Positions 7,001 through 14,753 of a stretch of 15,296 nt of DNA are shown in pieces; position 1 is the first letter of the stretch; the number at the start of each line of letters is the position of its first letter. This stretch comes from DASXMX01 sp036794395 (lineage in GTDB: Bacteria > Planctomycetota > Phycisphaerae > Tepidisphaerales > Tepidisphaeraceae), in NCBI GenBank assembly GCA_036794395.1, contig DAIRGS010000171.1, positions 1-15,296 of the forward strand, read 5' to 3'. The notes under the pieces were generated by a model. The model made no database searches. It was not told the origin of the DNA and saw nothing but the letters and a program-made list of their open reading frames with translations. The translations under genes were made by a program, and so were the position numbers.

Positions 7001-7084
7001 TAACCGCAGATTGCGCAGATGCTCGCAGATAAAAGACAAGCCAATGCCCTCTTCATCTGCGGCCATCTGCGCAATCTGTGGTTA
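7001..7084. repeat. Inverted repeat, 'cgcagattgcgcagat' type
   Basis: The arms at 7001-7030 and 7055-7084 are reverse complements at 27 of 30 positions and enclose a 24-nt loop. The element occupies much of the 6884-7145 gap between purU and the membrane-protein gene. A phrase at 6964-6987 (gaaaccacggaaaacaccga and the four bases after it) looks like part of a related repeat. Nothing else in the gap looks like a gene. Confidence 0.75.
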
Positions 7085-7145
7085 AATCTCTTCGCATTTG
7101 AGTCGATCGATCTTCCACGTCCTGTCGGAAAACAGCTAATTTGCG

Positions 7146-8420
7146 TCAATCGGACTTTTCTGAACCGCCCGTGCGTTTGATGATGGTGGCAGAAATGTCG
7201 GGGGTGATTTGGGCTTCACCGGCAAGTTGATCGGCCTGGGTCATGTAAAGGTCGATCGCGAAATCTCGCCAGCGGGATTCTACCGGTCCATACGATCCCG
7301 GCGTGGGAATAGATCCGAGAATATCGCGGCTTACGAACGCAAGAGATTGATCGGGGGCAAGGCGGAAATCGTAGGAAAGCGGATGGCCCTGGTAGTCGCA
7401 GCTGAGATGCAGTTCGGATGTGTCGATCTGACGGAACGAGGCGAAGACGGGAACCGTGTATTGGAGGACGGGTTGGGTGAAGTGGGATTCGCGCAGGGTG
7501 GCCCGCCAGGTCCAGTGATCAAACTGAGTGAACTTCGAATCGTGAACGGCGATGGTTTTCGCCATAACTAATTCCGTTGGTCGGCGAAGATATACAAGCC
7601 AGACCAAAGCAATCGTGACAGCGCAAACAAGTAAAAAGGCGAGTGTGGAGTATCGGAAGCGCCACAACGAGAGTCCGATTGCGAGGATGCTGAAGATCAC
7701 AGCCACGAGGACGATCTGGCGGCGTGTGGATGCGGGCAGGCCGCGATCCCACGCGTAGGTGGGCGTGTACGCTTCGGCACGGACGGCGTCCTGCGGGCCG
7801 GCCACGTTGTGGCGCAGGACCCAGAGGTTGCCGAGGTGTTGCCAGGGCCAGTGGAGGTCGGGGGGCTGGGCGTCGTTGACGATCAACGCGACTCCGGCGG
7901 AGAGGAGCGTTGAGATTTGAGCATCAGACAGGCGGGCACGGGCGGCGGGACTTAGGACCGCGGCGTCGAGGCCGGTCCACGCGAGCGGGGGATCGAACAG
8001 CGGGCGGGTGAGTTCCAGGGCAATGGGGAACAGCGTGTCGGAGGGGAAAATGGCTTGGGCGGAATTTGCGTCGGCGTCCGCGAAAGCAATGAGACGTTGA
8101 TAGTCAGTGACGGGTTTAAGTTCAATCGATGGGGCCCCTGGGATTTGAAGGGCGTGAATGGATCCGGACACGGGCAAGAAGGGAATGATCGTTTCGCCTT
8201 CGTGGGGATTCTCGATTGTAGTGGGGACAGCCCCGTCAGCGGAAAGCTGGAGGATCGGCGGAGGCGATTTGCAGACAATGCGGACGGGAATGAAACGGCC
8301 AGGGTGATAATAGCCTTCCAGCGGGAGCGAGGCGGTCACATCGGCGCGCAGCGATGGGATAAGAAACAGTACGGCAAAGATGAGGGCATGGCAGAAGAGG
8401 GGCCGGATCGGACTACGCAT
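7146..8420 (-). CDS. Uncharacterised membrane protein with extracytoplasmic N-terminal half
   Basis: 424-aa protein I cannot place in a named family. Residues 1-26 form a signal peptide or anchor (hydrophobic core FCHALIFAVLFLIP, end SLRA|D). Residues 27-235 are predicted outside the cytoplasm, and part of this (LDAAVLSPAARARLSDAQISTLLSAGVALIV, about 151-181) resembles the glutamine-amidotransferase-like fold of many planctomycete membrane proteins, with no catalytic Cys-His pair that I can see. Two membrane helices follow at about 236-253 and 258-277, separated by WRFRY. The last 145 residues are beta-rich and are predicted on the far side again. The start codon lies 3 nt after the stop of the ferritin/VIT1 gene, so translational coupling is likely and a role linked to that transporter is possible but unproven. 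Confidence 0.7.
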   Translation of the reverse strand: MRSPIRPLFCHALIFAVLFLIPSLRADVTASLPLEGYYHPGRFIPVRIVCKSPPPILQLSADGAVPTTIENPHEGETIIPFLPVSGSIHALQIPGAPSIELKPVTDYQRLIAFADADANSAQAIFPSDTLFPIALELTRPLFDPPLAWTGLDAAVLSPAARARLSDAQISTLLSAGVALIVNDAQPPDLHWPWQHLGNLWVLRHNVAGPQDAVRAEAYTPTYAWDRGLPASTRRQIVLVAVIFSILAIGLSLWRFRYSTLAFLLVCAVTIALVWLVYLRRPTELVMAKTIAVHDSKFTQFDHWTWRATLRESHFTQPVLQYTVPVFASFRQIDTSELHLSCDYQGHPLSYDFRLAPDQSLAFVSRDILGSIPTPGSYGPVESRWRDFAIDLYMTQADQLAGEAQITPDISATIIKRTGGSEKSD

Positions 8421-8423
8421 TGG

Positions 8424-9620
8424 TCAGCTTAGCTTACCGAACGCGACGCCTAAGCCGTAGGTGACGACGGCTTCGATCACGCCCACCATTGTCATTTCAA
8501 AACCAGAAGCCCACCACGAGCGGATGGTAATGACCGATTTGGCGGCGCCAATAGCGAAGTGGGCAAGCAAGCTGACGACGAAAGCGGCAATAACCGCGTG
8601 GAAGCCGTGCATAAAAAAGAACGGGATGATGGGAATGAAGGCCCCTACCGCCGTTGACAACGCCGCGGAAGACGCCGACACCCATGGACTGCGAAAGTGT
8701 TCTTCAGACAAACCCAGCTCGCTTTGCGACATCGCGCGGACCATCTGCTCGGGATCCTCGGCGAGCCGGGCGGCCATGCGATCGCCTTCTTCTTCGGTGA
8801 ATCCCTGTAGCTGATAGAAGAGGGACATTTCTTCTTTTTCTTCCTCGGGATTTTCTTCGATCTCGGCGCGCTCCCGGGCAATTTCCGCTTCGTGAACTTC
8901 GCGTTCGCTTTTGACAGCCAGGTAAGCACCCGCGCCCATGGAAAGGGCTGAAGCGAGCATCCCCGACAGCCCGGCAATGAGAATGTATCGCTGCTCATTA
9001 GAGGTAGCCCCTGCGACGCCGGACACGATGCCAAAGACGGCGCCCAGGCCATCGTTGGCGCCGTAGATGGCATCGCTGACCCCCCCCCCGCCGCGACCGT
9101 GCCAGCGCTCGCGGCCGAGGATGGCCTGGAGCACATTCTGCGGACCCAGTTGCGGGACCATCGTTTTGAGCATCTTGGCGTGGGCTTTTTCCTCGACGGC
9201 AATTTCGCGAAGGATCTGAGCGGCGTCGGCGTCGTGGCCGAGCACGTGCTGCTGGGCATTGTATTCGGCGGTGTGGCGATCCTCGGCGGCTTCCATCCGC
9301 CGGATGGTGGTTTCGGTGCCGAGCAGATGATTGAGGAATCGGCGAAAGCGGTGGGATGCGCCGTCGCCAAACGCGGGCGGCGCGGACCCCAGTTCCGCAA
9401 GTTTGGTCGCCCAGCGATCGGCATGACGCTCCTCCGCCTCGGCCATGCGGATCAGAATGTCGCGGCGCTTTTCACTTTTTTCAGCCTCGGCCAGCTCGCG
9501 GTAAACGCGAGCAGAGTCTTTTTCGGCCAGCCAGTTGCGGCGAAGAACACGAACGGCTTGGGCAGAATCACCCGAGGAAGCTGCGGTTTGACCCGATCTG
9601 GCCGGTGGTGGCGTTTCCAT
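8424..9620 (-). CDS. Ferritin-like/VIT1 fusion, MbfA-type iron exporter
   Basis: 398-aa fusion of a ferritin-like diiron domain and a VIT1/CCC1 transporter domain, the architecture of MbfA, a membrane-bound ferritin that exports iron in rhizobia. The N-terminal helical bundle has ExxH metal sites at Glu63/His66, Glu113/His116 and Glu144/His147. After a Gly-rich linker (GRGGGG, 175-180) comes the VIT1 part: GANDGLGAVFGIVSGVAGA (187-205), an acidic cytoplasmic helical region (237-300) typical of the VIT1 metal-binding domain, and further membrane helices to the C-terminus (PIIPFFFMHGF, SLLAHFAIGAAKS, VIEAVVTYGLG). I start at METPPP (9620); a TTG at 9680 would add 20 atypical residues and overlap the esterase gene. 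It probably moves Fe(II) out of the cytoplasm. The linker is encoded partly by a 10-G tract. Confidence 0.88.
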   Translation of the reverse strand: METPPPARSGQTAASSGDSAQAVRVLRRNWLAEKDSARVYRELAEAEKSEKRRDILIRMAEAEERHADRWATKLAELGSAPPAFGDGASHRFRRFLNHLLGTETTIRRMEAAEDRHTAEYNAQQHVLGHDADAAQILREIAVEEKAHAKMLKTMVPQLGPQNVLQAILGRERWHGRGGGGVSDAIYGANDGLGAVFGIVSGVAGATSNEQRYILIAGLSGMLASALSMGAGAYLAVKSEREVHEAEIARERAEIEENPEEEKEEMSLFYQLQGFTEEEGDRMAARLAEDPEQMVRAMSQSELGLSEEHFRSPWVSASSAALSTAVGAFIPIIPFFFMHGFHAVIAAFVVSLLAHFAIGAAKSVITIRSWWASGFEMTMVGVIEAVVTYGLGVAFGKLS

Positions 9621-9676
9621 CGTACGCCACTCTATGCCCGAACGTGCAAGTGAGACAAACCCTTGGCTATGAATCC

Positions 9677-10678
9677 TCAACGAATAGGCACGAGCTTAGG
9701 CTTCACCGGCACAACCAATAGCTTGCTGGGGACATCGCCCGGCGAAGGCACCGGATCAATCCCCTCCCCGCTCTTTTTCAGCCAGCCATGCCCGGCCATC
9801 CACGACTCACAGAGGGCGGGCCACTGCTTCAGACCCGGATCGTTTTGGCCGAGGCCAAATCCGTGGGGCCCATGATCGAAGACGTGGAGTTCGACCGGGA
9901 CTTTGTGGGCGCGGAGGGCCTCGGCAAAGAGCAGGCTGTTCTGGAAGGGGACGCCGGTGTCCGTGGACGAATGCACGAGAAAGCATGGAGGGGTTTTGTC
10001 GGTGACCTGTTTTTCGTTGGAGAGGGACTCGACCAGTTCTTTGGAGGGCTCATTGCCAAGAAGATTCCGGCGGGAGCCGACGTGGGCGTAAGGCCCTTCA
10101 AGCGTGATGACCGGATAGACCAGAACGCCAAAATCAGGCCGCGAGCTGACGCGATCGACGGGATCGGACGCACTCTCGGCGCCAGCATCAAAATGCGTGA
10201 CGGCAGTAGAGGTGAGATGCCCACCGGCCGAAAATCCCAGAACGCCAATGCGTTTCCCATCAAGCTTCCACTCCGCGGCATGAACGCGAACCATTCGCAC
10301 CGCCCGATTAACGTCATTTTGCATGACCGGATGATGGTATTTGGGACCGAGCCGGTATTTGAGGACCAAGCCAGTCACGCCGATCGAGTTGAGCCACTCC
10401 GCCACCGGCTTGCCTTCATGGGCCGCCAAGCCGCCATAGCCTCCACCAGGGCAGACGACGACAGATGCGCCGTTGGATTTGGCCGGGTCCGGGCGGAAGA
10501 TCGAGAGCGTGGGGATATCGGCATCGGCATTGCCAAGGGAGCCGGGAGCATCGGATTCCCAGAGACGAATCACCTGATCGGGTTTGCGGTCGTCAACAGC
10601 AACGGCGCGCTGGGCGCGGGCTGGGAGAGCGGGAAGAAGCAATGGAAGAATAATGAGAGCGACGATGAGCGGGGGCAT
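9677..10678 (-). CDS. Secreted alpha/beta-hydrolase, carbohydrate-esterase-like
   Basis: 333-aa secreted serine hydrolase. Residues 1-22 form a signal peptide (LIVALIILPLLLPALPARA). The mature part has the alpha/beta-hydrolase series: oxyanion loop VVVCPGGGYGGLAAHEG (73-89), nucleophile elbow GFSAGG with Ser150, acid Asp240 (HSSTDTGVP) and base His272 (DHGPHGFG). This pattern matches the acetyl-esterase proteins often labelled 'endo-1,4-beta-xylanase B-like' in planctomycetes and Bacteroidetes, which remove acyl groups from plant polysaccharides; the true substrate here is not readable. AAGGAG lies 6 nt before the ATG, so the start is secure. The stop is 56 nt before the ferritin/VIT1 gene, so the two could share a transcript although no functional tie is evident. 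Confidence 0.9.
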   Translation of the reverse strand: MPPLIVALIILPLLLPALPARAQRAVAVDDRKPDQVIRLWESDAPGSLGNADADIPTLSIFRPDPAKSNGASVVVCPGGGYGGLAAHEGKPVAEWLNSIGVTGLVLKYRLGPKYHHPVMQNDVNRAVRMVRVHAAEWKLDGKRIGVLGFSAGGHLTSTAVTHFDAGAESASDPVDRVSSRPDFGVLVYPVITLEGPYAHVGSRRNLLGNEPSKELVESLSNEKQVTDKTPPCFLVHSSTDTGVPFQNSLLFAEALRAHKVPVELHVFDHGPHGFGLGQNDPGLKQWPALCESWMAGHGWLKKSGEGIDPVPSPGDVPSKLLVVPVKPKLVPIR

Positions 10679-10740
10679 GGGGATCTCCTTATGGGCAGTT
10701 GTAATGTCCGAAGGGCGCGAGTGTTGAAGGATGCCAGCGG

Positions 10741-10840
10741 CGTGGTCGCTTCAGCGACCATGTCTTCTTTTAAAACAGGCGGCTCAAAGCGAAATAGACC
10801 GGGGACATTCGAAAAGAACATGGTCGCTGAAGCGACCACG
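10741..10840. repeat. Inverted repeat whose arms are themselves hairpins
   Basis: Arms at 10741-10763 and 10818-10840 are exact reverse complements over 23 nt. Each arm also contains an 8-bp palindrome, tggtcgct/agcgacca, around 2 nt (10743-10760 and 10821-10838). The DNA or RNA can therefore form one long hairpin or two small ones. It lies just downstream of the CvpA-like gene on the minus strand and upstream of the esterase, where it may insulate transcripts. The 10679-10870 gap shows no gene. Confidence 0.75.
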
Positions 10841-10870
10841 CCAAAGCGCAACAGAATTGGGCGCGGACGG

Positions 10871-12730
10871 CTATTTCGCAACCACGTTGGTGGTTTTGAC
10901 TTTTTGCCCATGATCATCGAAGTCGGTGATCGTGGTATTTGTGGGGACATTGTAGAGGATGAAGACCTGCGAGGGAGCCTCTGCACCAGCGGGAGCTGCG
11001 GCGCCGCCGATGGACTTGGTATCGATGTAGCCCATCTTGACGCGTTCGCCCGTGAGGCCACGGTAGACCGCAACGATGCCGTTCGGCGGGTAGTGCTTGG
11101 CTGTGGAGTCGACGATTTCGTATTGCTCGGGGTCAGTGGCAAATGCCCAGGCATCGCCCGGGGAGCCAACGGGGACCACCTTCACCTGGATCATGACCTG
11201 CCCGGCAGGCACGGCAAACTCAGTCATCTTATCGCCGGTTTTTAACTCCAGCGTGGAGGCGTCCATGTTGATGTTTTTGAGCTTGCCGCGCTCGAGCTTG
11301 GCGGTGCCTCCACCAGGGGCGGAGAGCAGGGCATTGTTATCCGCGCCCGGGGGCAGGGAGATGTTGACTGGAACGGCGTTGGATGCGGCGATGGTATCGA
11401 CAGTAAGAGCGGTCGCGGCGGGTTTAGCGCCGGTAGAGGCGGCGGGCGTCGTGGGTTTTGCTGTGCCATTTGCCTGGGCGGCAGTGGGGGCGGGCGTGTT
11501 CCCTAATGGCGCGCCGCCATTTTGCTCTGGATGCATCACGAGTTCTTTGCGGATGACCGCGACGTCGGCGTTGGGCGTAAGGCTGGGTTCCACCTTCTTC
11601 CCGCCAACGTCAACTCGGGCGTTTCGCTTTACTTCAAGGAAGGAGCCATCGGGGATGCCTTTGTCGATCAGTGCTTTAGGCAGGGAAAATACGAAGTCCG
11701 CGCCATTGCCCTGCTTGCAGAAGAGGTAGTCGTCGAGCTTGGCGAGCATCAGCCGGCCGGTGCCTTCCATCGTGCCGACGGGGAAATAGTTGCGGTAGGG
11801 TTCTTCGGCTGAGGACGAGGGGTCATGGAGCATCAGACGGACGGAGCCGGTGCTGAAGCGAACGTTGGTGTCGGAGTCGGAGGCCTGCTGGCTAAACATC
11901 ACGCGCACGGCGACGAGCTTGGTACCAGGCAGGGGCGGAGCCAGTGTGATTGGGGCTTTATGAACGTTGTCGTCGTCGGTCTTGGGAATAGTGGAATCGA
12001 TATCGTAGAGACCCAGAACCTTAACCATCTGAATCGCGCCAAGATTGATGGCGACGCGGGATGCGGTGGGCTCGATGCCAAGGCGCTGGCCGAAGGTTTC
12101 GGTGAGAAAATCGGGGTGAACGGATTCAAGCGGTTTGCCGTTCTGGAGGGAGCCGGTTTCGCTGCTGAGCTTTAAGATGAAGGAAACCACCGCATTATCA
12201 ACCGGGGCGATTGAGACGCCGTGCGAATCGGCGCCAAATTCCCCGGCTTTGTCGGTCATCAGCTCGGAGTAGGTTTTGCTGTAAAAGGATTTGCCTTTGG
12301 TTTCGACCTTCACATCCCGGGTTGCCTCGGTATCGAAACGGGTGAAGCCGGCGATGTCTGCGCCAAAAGGCATTTCGGCGGCGGCGATGGCCATGATCCC
12401 CGTGGCGAAAACGCCGGCGATCAGCCCCATCACCACGGCTCCTACTTTGTCGACCATGAGAGGCAGCCGGAGGGTGCCCGGAATGGCCTTATCGAACGGG
12501 ATTCGCATGATGAGGTAGGAGATCCCGAACAGGGCAAGTAGACAGATGGGTGCGGCGTAGTCGGGCATTTTCCCGACAAGGTACGGCGCCAGAGACTCGT
12601 GATAGGAAAACGCGATGACGGCCGCGAAGACGGTCAGGATTGCAGAGAGGGTGGCGCTGAAAAAGCCCTGGATGTAGTGAAAGAAGGCGACCGCGCCCAG
12701 GAATATGAGGATGAGAATGGAGAAGGTCAT
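10871..12730 (-). CDS. CvpA-like membrane protein with large C-terminal region
   Basis: 619-aa membrane protein of unknown role. The first 120 residues follow the CvpA (colicin V production) pattern: four helices at about 2-20, 25-45, 58-78 and 95-118, with HYIQGFFSATLSAILTVFAA after helix one and GAVVMGLIAGVFATGIM as the last helix. CvpA itself is about 160 aa, so the further 500 residues are an unusual addition. They contain beta-rich segments, a Pro/Ala/Thr-rich linker (about 408-440) and a final beta-rich block (LKTGDKMTEFAVPAGQVMIQ). If the N-terminus is cytoplasmic, four helices leave this part in the cytoplasm, but topology is uncertain. The gene starts 33 nt after the GspE/PilB-like gene, so co-transcription is likely. 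Confidence 0.7.
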   Translation of the reverse strand: MTFSILILIFLGAVAFFHYIQGFFSATLSAILTVFAAVIAFSYHESLAPYLVGKMPDYAAPICLLALFGISYLIMRIPFDKAIPGTLRLPLMVDKVGAVVMGLIAGVFATGIMAIAAAEMPFGADIAGFTRFDTEATRDVKVETKGKSFYSKTYSELMTDKAGEFGADSHGVSIAPVDNAVVSFILKLSSETGSLQNGKPLESVHPDFLTETFGQRLGIEPTASRVAINLGAIQMVKVLGLYDIDSTIPKTDDDNVHKAPITLAPPLPGTKLVAVRVMFSQQASDSDTNVRFSTGSVRLMLHDPSSSAEEPYRNYFPVGTMEGTGRLMLAKLDDYLFCKQGNGADFVFSLPKALIDKGIPDGSFLEVKRNARVDVGGKKVEPSLTPNADVAVIRKELVMHPEQNGGAPLGNTPAPTAAQANGTAKPTTPAASTGAKPAATALTVDTIAASNAVPVNISLPPGADNNALLSAPGGGTAKLERGKLKNINMDASTLELKTGDKMTEFAVPAGQVMIQVKVVPVGSPGDAWAFATDPEQYEIVDSTAKHYPPNGIVAVYRGLTGERVKMGYIDTKSIGGAAAPAGAEAPSQVFILYNVPTNTTITDFDDHGQKVKTTNVVAK

Positions 12731-12763
12731 GGCGAGCTTTCGCGTGAGTAAGCGGAAGTAAGA

Positions 12764-14536
12764 CTATCGTTTGGGGGCCGCCGCACTCGGTTTGACGGCG
12801 GCCTTCGGGGGCGCTCCGGGCTTGGGCTTGGTTTTCGCAGCGGCAACTCCGGTCCCTCCCTCAGGGCCGGGTTCGGGAGCCGGGGCATCCGCGCTGGCCG
12901 AGCCGGGCTTCATGACCCGCTTGATTTCCTGAACGCTGGTTTCCCCGGCTTCGACCAGTGCAAGGGCCTCATCCTGGAGAAAGCGACCGCGTTGGCGGCG
13001 GAAGATCGGCTCGATCGGCTTGCCACCGGTGATGGCGGCACGCATTTCGTCGTCAATCGTCATGATCTCGTAGACGCCTTGGCGGCCTTTGTAGCGCAGA
13101 TCGAAGCAGAAATCGCAGGGGATCGGGTGGCCCTTTGGATCGCGGAGCGGCTCGGTGCGGGCCTGGTAAAGCTTGGTGACCATTTCCGGGTTCATGCCCA
13201 GCTTTTTGAGCATGACCTGATCGGGGGCGAACTCCACCTTGCAGTTGAGACAAAGCTTTCGCAGAACCCGGCCATTGATGATCATTTTCAGCGATTCGGC
13301 GGCAAGGCTGTCGTCGCCGATCAGCTTGCGCCATTGTTCGAGTGCCTCGAATGTATTGAGGGCACGAAGGCCGACGTATACCCGGCGGCCACCTTCGACC
13401 TTGGAAAACTTGATCAGCTCCGTGGCCGAACGCGGATCCTCAATCTTATTGACGAGAATGACGTCGGGTTCCTGGCTGATCACCCAGTCCACACTCTTAA
13501 ATTCCTCGGCGGCCGATGCATTGGCGGCGAGCTTGTTCTGAGTGATGCCGTCGAGATCCTGCTGGGGATCGCGTTCGACGGTTTGAATGTGCTTGAGGAA
13601 GGCATCGTGGCCGCGGAGGATGCCATACATGAGGCTGGTGAGGCCAAAGCCCTTTGGGGCGGAGAGCAGAACGACGCCCGTATTGTCGGCGATGCTTTCG
13701 CGAATGGTCTCGAGTTGGGCTTCGCTGAAGCCCAGTTCGGCCAGTTGATACTCGTGCTTTTTCTTCGGATCGAACTCCATCCGCATGGCTTCGCCGGCCG
13801 TGCTGCCGGCGCTTTGGACGCGAACTTCGCGTTTCTTTCCATCAATCGCAACCCGCATCATGCCGGTCTGAGGCTTGCGGCGATCCTCGGTGTCCATCCC
13901 GGCCACAGTTTTAACATAGCTGATCGCGGCGGCGGCGGTTGTGCGATCGAGGCCGGTGGCGCTGTAATTGACGCAATCGACGGTGTAGCGAAGGGTGTTG
14001 GAGTCGCTGCGGGAGTCAATATCAACTTGCTCGGCGCCCTTTTTGAGTGGGTCGGTCAGCGCGGCCTGGGTGGCATCGTAGCCCATTCGATCCGGGGCAT
14101 CGGTTGCGGGGGGCTGCATGGCATAGCCCCCCTTGGTCGAGAGCGTGACCTGCCCGGGCGGGGCTTTGACTTCCTTTTCGCCCCCGAGGCTGTGGACCCA
14201 CTTATCGAACTGACCGCGAAGGTCGCCAAGACCCACTTTTTTCTGGCGGATGACCAGATAGATGCCGGCTTCAACGCCAAATACCACGACCAGGAGCGGG
14301 AGGGCCACAAAATAGAACGGAACGAGGAAGAACAGGAGGTATGCCCCCCCCAATCCAATGAGCATGCCCAAGTTAAGGTGAACGCGGGGAAGGTGGGCGG
14401 CGACGGCGTCCTTGTCGGCCCAGGTCAGCAACTTGGCCCACAGCAATAGCAACAGAACAGCAGGCAGGATTTTTAGAATGCTGACGTAGCCGCCTCCATT
14501 CATCTGAGCCGCGGCCAGCACGAAATGAACTCCCAT
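12764..14536 (-). CDS. Membrane-fused GspE/PilB-like protein with degenerate ATPase motifs
   Basis: 590-aa protein related to the hexameric ATPases of type II secretion and type IV pili, probably without normal ATPase activity. Three hydrophobic helices lie at about 20-38, 55-75 and 77-97. The family N1 and C-terminal domains follow (LAELGFSEAQLETIRESI; GVVLLSAPKGFGLTS). Walker A reads APKGFGLT where GPTGSGKT is expected, with Leu299 for the lysine. Walker B reads PDVILVNKIED for PDVIMVGEIRD, with Lys364 for the glutamate. The Asp box is VERDPQQDLDGITQ, and the His box has lost both histidines (GRRVYVGLRALNT). The zinc site is intact: CLNC (429-432) and CDFC (474-477), then YKGRQGVYEIM. The tail is Pro/Ala/Lys-rich. 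I start at the ATG at 14536 because GGAG precedes it by 5 nt; the ATG at 14581 lacks such a site. Residue numbers refer to this start. Confidence 0.85.
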   Translation of the reverse strand: MGVHFVLAAAQMNGGGYVSILKILPAVLLLLLWAKLLTWADKDAVAAHLPRVHLNLGMLIGLGGAYLLFFLVPFYFVALPLLVVVFGVEAGIYLVIRQKKVGLGDLRGQFDKWVHSLGGEKEVKAPPGQVTLSTKGGYAMQPPATDAPDRMGYDATQAALTDPLKKGAEQVDIDSRSDSNTLRYTVDCVNYSATGLDRTTAAAAISYVKTVAGMDTEDRRKPQTGMMRVAIDGKKREVRVQSAGSTAGEAMRMEFDPKKKHEYQLAELGFSEAQLETIRESIADNTGVVLLSAPKGFGLTSLMYGILRGHDAFLKHIQTVERDPQQDLDGITQNKLAANASAAEEFKSVDWVISQEPDVILVNKIEDPRSATELIKFSKVEGGRRVYVGLRALNTFEALEQWRKLIGDDSLAAESLKMIINGRVLRKLCLNCKVEFAPDQVMLKKLGMNPEMVTKLYQARTEPLRDPKGHPIPCDFCFDLRYKGRQGVYEIMTIDDEMRAAITGGKPIEPIFRRQRGRFLQDEALALVEAGETSVQEIKRVMKPGSASADAPAPEPGPEGGTGVAAAKTKPKPGAPPKAAVKPSAAAPKR

Positions 14537-14581
14537 CAGATCTCCTACAGGACTCGCTCTCCGCCCCACCCGACCAGACAT

Positions 14582-14753
14582 TTTACGGCATCAAGTGGGG
14601 ATTGGGAAACTTTAGTTTCGGCGAAGTTGTTGTAACCGGGGTGAATCGAATATTTGGGGGGGCCCCCATCGAGGTTTTTACTTCGCGCGGAAGGCGGGAC
14701 AGTGGGAAAAAATGCCTCGACCGGAGCCTCGAGCTCCCAATGTAGATCGGGGG
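14582..14753. other. Spacer between the two membrane-protein genes
   Basis: A 172-nt gap with no gene. It contains a G7C5 block (14656-14667) whose core is a loop-less palindrome. No T-run makes it a convincing terminator and I see no clear promoter. Whether the 139-aa gene and the GspE/PilB-like gene share a transcript is therefore open. Confidence 0.4.

Noticed and set aside
5470..7145. CRISPR array made from the repeated phrases
   Set aside because: The repeats are inverted pairs or two long direct copies, with no regular repeat-spacer periodicity and no cas gene.
9788..11245. Long plus-strand open frame (485 codons) across the esterase, a repeat spacer and the CvpA-like gene
   Set aside because: It crosses two genes and an inverted repeat, shows no family motif, and the opposite strand has convincing proteins.
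12992..14449. Long plus-strand open frame (485 codons) opposite the GspE/PilB-like gene
   Set aside because: It mirrors a minus-strand gene with clear family motifs. Its translation is low-complexity Gly/Ala/Asp/Glu sequence typical of the antisense of GC-rich genes.
12764..14536. Calling the gene pilB or gspE
   Set aside because: The catalytic motifs are missing, it has membrane helices, and no other pilus or secretion genes are nearby, so the standard symbol would mislead.
14656..14667. G7C5 block as an intrinsic terminator between the 139-aa gene and the GspE/PilB-like gene
   Set aside because: The palindrome has no loop and is not followed by a T-run on the minus strand.
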